A stretch of DNA of 5,093 nucleotides from Candidatus Melainabacteria bacterium (GTDB lineage Bacteria > Cyanobacteriota > Vampirovibrionia > Obscuribacterales > Obscuribacteraceae), in assembly GCA_014380105.1 (NCBI GenBank), contig JACMKL010000175.1, forward strand, positions 1 through 5,093, read 5' to 3'. Position numbers and translations under genes: made by a program. Shown piece after piece: positions 1-5,093 of the stretch. Numbering within the stretch: the first letter of the stretch is position 1; each line of letters begins with the position of its first letter. The notes beneath the pieces were generated by a model, which had not been told where the DNA came from, made no database searches, and saw only the letters and a list, made by a program, of their open reading frames with translations.

Positions 1-658
1 AAATAATTTCAGAAGATATTGATGGAGACTGGGTTTGAGCGTAAGAGTCAAGTTTGTTCTTGAGTGCTTTCAAATCGTTTAAAACCTGGTCGTGTAAATC
101 GGCTGCCAGCAGGCGACGCTCAGTTTCGTCTTGCTTTACTAGTGTAAGTCTCGATTCCGAAAGTTCTTTCTCTCGTAGTTTTAGTTCAACCACCTGCGCT
201 TCGAAGTGCCGGCGGCGATTTTCGATCCGGCGCAGAAGAATACCAAATGCAGCAGCAATCAGTAGTGAAATTAAAAGCATTGCCGGCCTGGCTGCGAAAT
301 TCATCAACAGATGCAGTGCGGCGACACCCACATAGGAAAGAAGACAAAGTTGAAATAAAACAACAACACGCACTGAGCTGGTGAGCGAAAAGCTGAACAA
401 GGTGGCGCTATAGCTTAATATTGCAGCAATCAATAACATCAAGAAATCTGATGCAAAGCCAGACGGTGCAACCAGTAATGGTTGTATTTTTAGCCCAAAT
501 AATCCTTGCAACGTAGAGCCGGCGTCCACTGCCATGGCTGATTCTGGAACATTCATGCCACCTGTTAGAAGTCGCGAAATTGCAACCGAAGCAATAGCAA
601 TCAGCGCCATTTTTGCATGACGAATTGTGCGTCGATTCTGGTTGTTTTGCTCTGTCAT
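1..658 (-). CDS. Membrane sensor histidine kinase, HisKA_3 (NarX/DegS/DevS) type, partial
   Basis: Reading the minus strand from the ATG at 658-656 gives 219 uninterrupted residues that run off the left edge. Four hydrophobic stretches at about residues 15-31, 72-92, 96-118 and 125-142 predict a small membrane sensor domain with little periplasmic loop. A charged helix at about 143-180, rich in E, K and R, looks like a signalling coiled coil. It leads into the phosphoacceptor box ERRLLAADLHDQVLNDL, with His189 at bases 94-92. This box is characteristic of kinases that phosphorylate NarL/LuxR-type regulators. The HATPase domain should lie just left of the window. The start is supported by the reading frame and the charged N-terminal tail before the first helix, but no good ribosome binding site precedes it; Met17 is an alternative. 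No response regulator is adjacent here. The ligand is unknown, since the sensor part resembles no domain I recognise. The family call is firm; the specific function is not. Confidence 0.88.
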   Translation of the reverse strand, partial: MTEQNNQNRRTIRHAKMALIAIASVAISRLLTGGMNVPESAMAVDAGSTLQGLFGLKIQPLLVAPSGFASDFLMLLIAAILSYSATLFSFSLTSSVRVVVLFQLCLLSYVGVAALHLLMNFAARPAMLLISLLIAAAFGILLRRIENRRRHFEAQVVELKLREKELSESRLTLVKQDETERRLLAADLHDQVLNDLKALKNKLDSYAQTQSPSISSEII

Positions 659-672
659 TCGTCAGATCGGGT

Positions 673-709
673 GAAGTTCCAACATTCTATCTTCACTCAG
701 TGGAACTTC
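673..709. promoter_or_regulatory. Inverted repeat around a candidate -10 box for the left-hand kinase gene
   Basis: GAAGTTCC at 673-680 and its exact reverse complement GGAACTTC at 702-709 form 8-bp arms 21 bp apart. The second arm is also part of a 9-bp palindrome, GGAACTTCC. Between the arms, the minus strand reads TAGAAT (684-689), one mismatch from the -10 consensus. That would start transcription near 677, about 20 bases ahead of the kinase ATG. No convincing -35 box precedes it, so an activator or an alternative sigma factor is possible. A shorter alternative pairing, GTGAAG (671-676) with CTTCAC (691-696), also exists. The spacing fits a dimeric operator better than a terminator, because there is no T-run and no gene ends here. 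Seen directly: the repeats. Inferred: the promoter and operator role. Confidence 0.33.
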
Positions 710-752
710 CGAAATTTTCTTTTGTCTGGATGTTCACATGAGGAGATCTAAC

Positions 753-908
753 ATGCCAGACAAGAAAGACAACGGTGAAGAATGCGACTATCTGCATCCT
801 GAGAATTGCGACCAGGAATCGCAAGAAAAGAAAGACTTAGCAGCGACCAAAAAAGAAGTCGAGAAAGAAGCTAAAGAGGCTCTAGATCAGCGCGTGGAAT
901 CCAAATAA
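753..908 (+). CDS. Small highly charged protein of 51 residues, unknown function
   Basis: The ATG at 753 is preceded by a textbook ribosome binding site, GAGGAG (740-745), seven bases upstream. The reading frame closes with TAATAA at 906-911. The product starts MPDKKDNGEECDYLHPENCD and is almost entirely hydrophilic. Acidic residues and lysine dominate, and residues 24-51 are compatible with a single charged amphipathic or coiled helix. Cys11 and Cys19 bracket the segment CDYLHPENC, which also contains His15 and could bind metal or form a disulphide; this is inference. There is no signal peptide or membrane segment. It converges on the dehydrogenase gene with nine bases between the stops and no terminator hairpin. 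It is divergent from the left-hand kinase, so it may share that promoter region. I do not recognise the family. The strong ribosome binding site and the composition make a real gene likely. Confidence 0.68.
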   Translation: MPDKKDNGEECDYLHPENCDQESQEKKDLAATKKEVEKEAKEALDQRVESK

Positions 909-917
909 TAAACGCGC

Positions 918-1649
918 TTACCAGGGGATGGTGCCTTCTGTGTTTCGATATTCGCCAGTTGGACCGGTTTTGTCCAAAAGTGCCAGGCGCGCGGGTTCTC
1001 TTGCGCCCTCTTCCGCGCTAAGTAGACCTTTATTGTCGTTGATGTCGGTAGCACAATATCCGGGACATACTGAATTTACCTTGATATTGGTGTCTCGCAG
1101 CTCATAAGCGAGTTGCACCGTCATCATATTTAGTGCCGCCTTCGAGGCGGAATAACCAAGAAATTTTGCGTCTGCATATGGTGAGTTTCGATCACCGTTG
1201 AATTCGCATGAACCGAGGGCGCTGGATACATTAACTACTGAGCCTTCCGCGGACTTTTTCAAGAGTGGTGCCATTGCTTGCGTGACACGCAACGGTCCAA
1301 TGAAATTTGTGCGCAGGGTAGTTTCTACTGCGTCTACGGACGTGTTAATGGGACTGCCGTCGCCGCGCTCGACAATGCCTGCGTTGTTGACGAGGATATC
1401 GAGGCGTCCGTATTTCTCTTCCACCGCTGTCGCGGCTTTTTCAATTGTTTCTGGTTTGAGCAAATCAAGATTGAGATAAATAGCTTCGACACCTGAAGCC
1501 TTTAGCTTCGCGCATGCTTCTTCTCCGAGCTTCTCACTACGCGCACCTACTATAACTGTGCAGCCTGCGGCTCCTAACTTCTGAGCTATTTCGAAGCCAA
1601 TGCCTTTGTTGGCACCCGTGACCAGGGCGATTTTATTTTTGGTGTCCAT
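918..1649 (-). CDS. Short-chain dehydrogenase/reductase, carbonyl-reductase-like
   Basis: This is a complete 243-residue classical SDR, a soluble NAD(P)(H)-dependent oxidoreductase acting on a carbonyl or alcohol substrate that cannot be named. The Rossmann dinucleotide motif TGANKGIG is at residues 11-18. NNAG, which stabilises the central sheet, is at 88-91. The active-site tetrad appears as Asn115, Ser142/143 in NVSS, Tyr166 and Lys170 in YSASK. The PG motif after beta-6 is seen in SVCPGY. Lys15 in the glycine loop and Arg37 after the second strand suggest NADP(H) preference. The TGANKGIG form and an insertion of about ten residues between the catalytic Ser and Tyr resemble the plant/bacterial carbonyl reductase (PTCR-like) group. 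The insertion carries a second, decoy YxxxK at 158-162. The start is supported by GGAG (minus strand, 1658-1655) five bases upstream. The gene appears monocistronic, convergent with the 51-residue gene and divergent from the mannosyltransferase. Confidence 0.94.
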   Translation of the reverse strand: MDTKNKIALVTGANKGIGFEIAQKLGAAGCTVIVGARSEKLGEEACAKLKASGVEAIYLNLDLLKPETIEKAATAVEEKYGRLDILVNNAGIVERGDGSPINTSVDAVETTLRTNFIGPLRVTQAMAPLLKKSAEGSVVNVSSALGSCEFNGDRNSPYADAKFLGYSASKAALNMMTVQLAYELRDTNIKVNSVCPGYCATDINDNKGLLSAEEGAREPARLALLDKTGPTGEYRNTEGTIPW

Positions 1650-1679
1650 AATGGCTCCAGAGAGTGCGTAGAAATGTTT

Positions 1680-1708
1680 TCTATCCGACCGGTCTAATGT
1701 ATCGCCAA
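1680..1708 (-). promoter_or_regulatory. Weak candidate promoter of the dehydrogenase gene with a central palindrome
   Basis: On the minus strand, TTGGCG (1708-1703) and GATAGA (1685-1680) are separated by 17 bp, about 30 bases ahead of the dehydrogenase start. The match to -10 is poor. The perfect palindrome GACCGGTC (1687-1694) lies between the two boxes, where a repressor or MerR-like activator could bind. The remainder of the 269-bp divergent region (1650-1918) shows only a short TACATGTA palindrome at 1822-1829, and no convincing plus-strand promoter. Confidence 0.22.
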
Positions 1709-1918
1709 TTTGTTTGAGATTAAAGTGAATTCCCAGCTATGTTGCAGAAATTTCAAATCGAGGGTGAGGGCGATTTTGTTACAAGGTCACTTTATTGCGA
1801 CGGGTCTGCTGCGACATGAATTACATGTAGTATAGGAAAGCCTGCAATCATCTCAAAAGGTATCAATTCGGTTAACGAAGTTACTACTAACCGGCTTTCA
1901 AGTGGCACAGCCTGGGCC

Positions 1919-3022
1919 GTGACCGTTTTGATAATCTACAAAGTGCTGTTTTTGGGCTTTGTTATTTTGTATTCGAACTTTTGCCCGCAATTCTTCAATA
2001 CTTCAAACTATCTAGCTAATTTTCACTTGCCTCTGACGAGTGTGCCTCAAGTGAATTTAGAAATGCATTTGTCGACTTGGGATGCTCAGCATTACTTGTA
2101 TTTGAGTCAGTTTGGTTACAAGCCGAACACTCAATCTTGTGCGTTTTTACCGTTTTGGCCATTCATAATCTATCTTTTTTCCAAAATCTTTTTGAATCCG
2201 TACATTGCCAGTTTGATCGTGTCAAACACACTGTCCTTGCTCGCCGGAGTGCTGTATTTCAAGTTTACTGAACGTCTATATGGTTTGACTACAGCGCGAT
2301 GGTCACTAATTTTTCTTTTCAGCTTTCCAGGTGCATTATTTTTTCAATTTCCGTATTCAGAGTCATTATTTTTCCTGCTGACAGTTCTATTTTTTATTGG
2401 ATTATTGGAAAAGAAACCGGTACTGTTAGCCCTTTCAGGGCTACTTCTACCTGTAACCCGAACAGTCGGAGTTCTCTTGATTTTTCCTGCTCTATACAAC
2501 TCTCTTGTAGTCGAGAGAGATTGGAAAATTGGTATAGCATCCACGCTTTCGATATTTTTTGGCTTTGCCCTTTTGCTTTTCGTCATGATGCTTACTACGG
2601 GTGATTGCTTTGCCAATTTTCACGCCCAAGAGCGCTTCGTCTCTCAAGGAAGCATCAATCGCTTGCTGTCGCCATTGTCATTTTTGACAGCCTTTCAATC
2701 TGTCACCGGCATGCACAATCAGACGCACTCTCTGATTGATCGAGTACTATTTTGCGTCTACCTGTCAGCACTCTATCCAATTTGGAAATTGAATAAGACG
2801 TTTTTTGTTTATTCATTACTCGTTGGATTTATACCGGTGGTTGGAAATCATTTCATGTCGTCAACGCGATATTTAACCGTTGTTTTTCCAATGTTTATCT
2901 GTGCTGCACAATATTTCTCCGACGATAAGCGTCGTTTGTTCGCCTATTTGCTGGTTATGTTAGGACTTGCCGTGCAGTGCTTCCTGACCCTCTGGCATAT
3001 TGATAATTGCTGGGCCGGTTAG
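1919..3022 (+). CDS. PIG-V-like GT-C mannosyltransferase, integral membrane
   Basis: This is a very hydrophobic 367-residue protein with roughly nine or ten membrane helices. It matches the pattern of bacterial relatives of the GPI mannosyltransferase PIG-V (Mannosyl_trans2 family). Those enzymes are GT-C fold and transfer a sugar from a polyprenyl-phosphate donor on the outer face of the membrane. Signature segments are WDAQHYLYLSQFGY (54-67) in the first loop, where Asp55 is the likely catalytic acid. Others are FLPFWP (76-81), FPYSES (144-149), LPVTRTVG (177-184) and SSTRYLTVVFPMF (314-326). Acceptor and pathway are unknown; protein mannosylation or envelope glycolipid synthesis are possibilities. 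The GTG at 1919 is the first ATG/GTG/TTG after the in-frame stop at 1817-1819. It has no ribosome binding site, and 33 open codons precede it, so the true start may differ. The coding sequence is visibly T-rich compared with the regulator genes downstream, partly because of its hydrophobic codons. No strong terminator follows. Confidence 0.8.
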   Translation: MTVLIIYKVLFLGFVILYSNFCPQFFNTSNYLANFHLPLTSVPQVNLEMHLSTWDAQHYLYLSQFGYKPNTQSCAFLPFWPFIIYLFSKIFLNPYIASLIVSNTLSLLAGVLYFKFTERLYGLTTARWSLIFLFSFPGALFFQFPYSESLFFLLTVLFFIGLLEKKPVLLALSGLLLPVTRTVGVLLIFPALYNSLVVERDWKIGIASTLSIFFGFALLLFVMMLTTGDCFANFHAQERFVSQGSINRLLSPLSFLTAFQSVTGMHNQTHSLIDRVLFCVYLSALYPIWKLNKTFFVYSLLVGFIPVVGNHFMSSTRYLTVVFPMFICAAQYFSDDKRRLFAYLLVMLGLAVQCFLTLWHIDNCWAG

Positions 3023-3066
3023 ACAACCTATTCGGCGTGGTCGGCAATCAGCGGCGCGATCATTTT

Positions 3067-3085
3067 TAGAATATATGGGAACATC
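3067..3085 (+). promoter_or_regulatory. Candidate -10 box and GGAACATC element ahead of the regulator operon
   Basis: TAGAAT (3067-3072) is followed four bases later by GGGAACATC (3077-3085). It lies about 50 bases ahead of the response regulator ATG, in the 97-bp gap after the mannosyltransferase gene. The same arrangement, TAGAAT then GGAACTTC, occurs on the minus strand ahead of the left-hand kinase. No -35 box is evident. It is weak alone and owes most of its support to that resemblance. Confidence 0.22.
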
Positions 3086-3119
3086 GTTTGAGTAGGACCT
3101 TCCCCGGACACTCCCCCAA

Positions 3120-3740
3120 ATGACCGAAAAGATCAGAATTATGGTGGTCGAAGACCACCAGGCTACGCTTGAGGGTCTGAGCGGCGCGCTTGGGCGCGAA
3201 GAAGGGTTCGAGATTGTTGGCATGTCGGAAAATAGTGACGACGCCCTGAAGCTTGCGGATCAGGTCAGGCCAAATGTTATCGTCCTGGACCTTCATCTGC
3301 CGGGCAGTCTTGGTCCGAAAGAAATGGTCGATGAATTTGTGCGAGTGCCGGACACCAAAGTCGTCATTTTCTCTGCGGAAAGCCGGATTGCTTTTATCGA
3401 GGCTGTACTGGCTCAGGGCGTGGCGGCATATTTACTTAAGTCCGAGCGTTTGAGCACAGTTGCCGACACAGTGCGCAGAGTTGTGAGAGGCGAAAAAAAT
3501 ATCGTCTCGCAAGCTCTTACTTTCGACCATAAGAAGCTCACTCCCTCAGAGCAGGAAGTCTTACATATGCTCGGGCGCGGAATGAAATATCAGGAAATTG
3601 CAGACGAAAGGTTGACCTCCGCAGCAACTGCTCGCAAGCAGTGTGAGGTCCTTCAGCTAAAGCTTAATTTGGAAAATCGTGAACAACTGATTGCCTGGGC
3701 AGTCCAAAATGGTTATGGAAGCCGAGAGCTGGGAAATTAG
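3120..3740 (+). CDS. NarL/LuxR-family two-component response regulator
   Basis: This is a 206-residue cytoplasmic transcription factor of typical length for its class. The receiver domain (about 4-125) has the full active site: acidic pair Glu11-Asp12, phosphoacceptor Asp57 in VLDLHLP, Ser85 at the switch threonine/serine position and Lys107 in LLKSE. The C-terminal GerE-type helix-turn-helix begins at LTPSEQEVLHML (about 141-152), continues through YQEIADERL, and ends with KLNLENREQLIAWA. The recognition-helix region reads SAATARKQCEVL, where most relatives have a TVKxHV-like core. Length is conserved but several usual residues differ, so DNA specificity may be unusual. The ATG at 3120 places the first beta strand (KIRIMVVED) correctly, and an in-frame stop lies at 3093-3095. 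The ribosome binding site is weak. The kinase gene begins 21 bp downstream on the same strand, so the two form an operon and are the obvious cognate pair. Confidence 0.95.
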   Translation: MTEKIRIMVVEDHQATLEGLSGALGREEGFEIVGMSENSDDALKLADQVRPNVIVLDLHLPGSLGPKEMVDEFVRVPDTKVVIFSAESRIAFIEAVLAQGVAAYLLKSERLSTVADTVRRVVRGEKNIVSQALTFDHKKLTPSEQEVLHMLGRGMKYQEIADERLTSAATARKQCEVLQLKLNLENREQLIAWAVQNGYGSRELGN

Positions 3741-3761
3741 TTTATAGCTAAGCGAGAGGCT

Positions 3762-5093
3762 ATGAACAGAGTTGGCGCGTCGGTAACTGTAGGCGACCTT
3801 TTACGAAAGGTTGGATTAGTGACGGACCAACAGCTATCGCAAGCCAATGCAATCTCTATAAAAACTGGCGCTCCAATTGGCAGCATCCTTGTTGATACAG
3901 GCGTTCTGACCCCTCACCTGTCGCGGGCTGCCTTGCTTGCGCAATCACTGGTCAGTGAGGACTTGCTCCCACTGGAGGTCGCGGCGCTTGCGCTGAAAGT
4001 GGTTTTGGAAAGAGGACTTGGCTTTGAAGATGCGCTGGGTACTTTGGGCTGGCGCTCGGAATATTATCAAGTCACTAATCGGCTCGGGCAATTGTTGTTT
4101 AAGGCTGGTGCGGTTTCGGAGACTGGTCTACAAACGGCAGTAGAAGCCAGTTATGCTTCGGGTCTCCCGTTGGGTCGCGTGCTCGTTCTGCGCAAAGTCA
4201 TTCCTGAGTCCGTTGCCTATGCCGCACTGACGTGTCAGGTTTTGGTACGCGTGGGCAAAATTACGCAAGCCCGTGCAGTCGATGCATTGCGAACAGCACT
4301 TTGCACGCGGAAGTCGATTGAAGAAGCATTAGAGGATGAAGGTTATTTTCAGGAGAAACAGCGGAAATCTGTTCGCCTTGGCGAGCTTCTGATTGTCGCT
4401 GGACTTGTCTCCGAAATTGACCTTCTGTCTGCTGTTGAAAAAGGCATGATGGACAACAAGCCGATAGGCCAAGTTCTTCTACAGCTCAATTTAATTTCAG
4501 AATCTACCTTGGAGCGCGCGCTAAGTTTGCAGGGCATGATCAATTCCCAGTCATTAAGCCCTTTTGAAGCTGCTGCAATCCTGCAGGACCTCCAACATAA
4601 TCAATTAACTAATACGCAAGATTTAAGTGTAATTGAGCCGCATGACTTGCCGCCAAGCTCACAGCCAACTGAAATTCCTGAGTTGTTAAAAGTCTTTGGT
4701 CTTTATGACGAGAAAGACCTGCTTCGCGCCGTTCAGGATTTGTTGCTTGAAAAACAAAATCTGGCTTACAAAATGGTCAGTCAGCAAGAAGAGATGAAGA
4801 CGCGCCTGGCGCGCGACTTACACGATACAGTGATCGCAGATTTGATGATGCTTAAACGCTATTTGTCGGGCGATAAGAAAATGTCGGAAGAACAGATCAT
4901 AGAAATGGTCGATCATGTTGTGCGTCAAATCCGTGACATATGCAGCGACTTTGCTCCCCGTCATTTGAAAGACTGGGGGCTGAAGATGTGCTTGCAGGAT
5001 TTGTTGGAGCGTATGAGTCAACGCACAGGCATCGCCTATCAATTGCATTGTGATGCGGACTTGCCGGACATGCCTGATCCCGTTGAACTGCAT
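3762..5093 (+). CDS. Soluble histidine kinase with three MshEN-like repeats and HisKA_3 box, partial
   Basis: This frame has 444 open residues and runs off the right edge. Residues 9-302 are three 98-residue units. Each starts with two 24-residue motifs separated by five residues (9-32/38-61, 107-130/136-159, 205-228/234-257), the spacing of the MshEN domain found at the N terminus of type II secretion and pilus ATPases. In MshE that domain binds cyclic-di-GMP. A degenerate half-motif (304-327) merges into a helix (about 327-350) leading to RLARDLHDTVIADL with His354 (bases 4821-4823). The linker FAPRHLKDWGL (397-407) is typical of the segment before HATPase_c, which must lie beyond the window. 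No transmembrane segment or signal peptide is present, so the protein is cytoplasmic. GAGAGG (3754-3759) sits only two bases before the ATG, a short spacing; the first motif at residue 9 supports this start. It should phosphorylate the regulator encoded just upstream. Kinase identity is firm; ligand binding is inferred. Confidence 0.9.
   Translation, partial: MNRVGASVTVGDLLRKVGLVTDQQLSQANAISIKTGAPIGSILVDTGVLTPHLSRAALLAQSLVSEDLLPLEVAALALKVVLERGLGFEDALGTLGWRSEYYQVTNRLGQLLFKAGAVSETGLQTAVEASYASGLPLGRVLVLRKVIPESVAYAALTCQVLVRVGKITQARAVDALRTALCTRKSIEEALEDEGYFQEKQRKSVRLGELLIVAGLVSEIDLLSAVEKGMMDNKPIGQVLLQLNLISESTLERALSLQGMINSQSLSPFEAAAILQDLQHNQLTNTQDLSVIEPHDLPPSSQPTEIPELLKVFGLYDEKDLLRAVQDLLLEKQNLAYKMVSQQEEMKTRLARDLHDTVIADLMMLKRYLSGDKKMSEEQIIEMVDHVVRQIRDICSDFAPRHLKDWGLKMCLQDLLERMSQRTGIAYQLHCDADLPDMPDPVELH
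3786..4667 (+). repeat. Three tandem 98-residue (294-bp) MshEN-like coding repeats
   Basis: The units cover bases 3786-4079, 4080-4373 and 4374-4667 within the kinase gene. Corresponding landmarks recur at exactly 98 residues: G11/G109/G207, P38/P136/P234, Q61/Q159/Q257, and A91-L92/A189-L190 in the trailing segment. By eye, the first motif of units 2 and 3 shares 14 of 24 residues. The similarity is at protein level; the DNA copies have diverged, so this is an old internal duplication and not a recent repeat expansion. A fourth, half-length degenerate copy follows at 4671-4742. Confidence 0.82.

Noticed and set aside
54..335. Plus-strand open frame of 93 codons, rich in Ser and Arg
   Set aside because: It is antisense to the well-supported minus-strand kinase, whose reading frame, helices and His box are clear; its low-complexity composition is that of a shadow frame.
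1198..1496. Two plus-strand open frames opposite the dehydrogenase
   Set aside because: They are antisense to conserved SDR coding sequence, with no ribosome binding site and no recognisable protein features.
1822..1829. Perfect palindrome TACATGTA
   Set aside because: It is eight bases, isolated and AT-leaning; expected by chance and not positioned against any clear promoter.
2077..2616. Open frames on both strands within the mannosyltransferase gene
   Set aside because: They overlap the conserved membrane-protein frame entirely and show no family features.
1919..3022. Horizontal transfer of the mannosyltransferase gene, suggested by T-rich composition
   Set aside because: Hydrophobic residues (Phe, Leu, Ile) force T-rich codons, there are no mobile-element borders, and composition was judged by eye only.
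3011..3067. Possible terminator after the mannosyltransferase gene
   Set aside because: The only pairing is a 4-bp stem (GGTT 3017-3020 with AACC 3025-3028) and the T-run at 3063-3067 is too distant from it; read-through into the regulator operon cannot be excluded.
2960..3296. Minus-strand open frames over the start of the response regulator
   Set aside because: The receiver domain residues are intact on the plus strand; the opposite frames are low-complexity shadows.
4818..5093. Minus-strand open frame at the right edge
   Set aside because: It is antisense to the kinase phosphoacceptor region and lacks a visible start.

Overview
The window holds four well-supported regions: a membrane histidine kinase gene cut by the left edge, a short unnamed gene converging on a dehydrogenase gene, an integral-membrane mannosyltransferase-like gene, and a two-component operon cut by the right edge. 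Base composition is moderate and gene spacing is tight, as expected for a bacterial chromosome. No rRNA, tRNA, CRISPR array, insertion sequence or phage gene is visible. The organism cannot be named from the sequence. An environmental, gene-rich bacterium, possibly of the non-photosynthetic cyanobacterial relatives (Melainabacteria/Obscuribacterales type), is only a guess from the flavour of the signalling proteins.

Layout. 1-658 (minus): N-terminal half of a four-helix membrane sensor kinase with a NarX/DegS/DevS-type (HisKA_3) phosphoacceptor box; its ATPase domain lies outside the window. 659-752: divergent intergenic region with an inverted repeat around a candidate -10 box. 753-908 (plus): a 51-residue, highly charged protein with a strong ribosome binding site. 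918-1649 (minus): a short-chain dehydrogenase/reductase of the carbonyl-reductase-like group. 1650-1918: divergent intergenic region. 1919-3022 (plus): a PIG-V-like GT-C mannosyltransferase with an unsettled start. 3120-3740 (plus): a NarL/LuxR-family response regulator. 3762-5093 (plus): its likely partner kinase, complete at the N terminus and cut by the right edge.

The most notable item is the second kinase. Its first 300 residues are three tandem copies of an exactly 98-residue unit. Each unit begins with the 24+5+24-residue two-motif pattern of the MshEN (GspE N-terminal) domain, known in other proteins as a cyclic-di-GMP receptor. A 45-residue helical segment follows in each copy. A degenerate fourth half-motif then runs into the dimerisation helix and the His354 phosphoacceptor box. 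There is no transmembrane segment. I infer a soluble kinase that reads an intracellular ligand, plausibly a cyclic dinucleotide, or a protein partner. It would pass phosphate to the response regulator encoded 21 bp upstream, which would act on DNA. The left-hand membrane kinase carries a closely similar phosphoacceptor box, so both kinases might feed the same regulator. The dehydrogenase and mannosyltransferase show no obvious link to this signalling.
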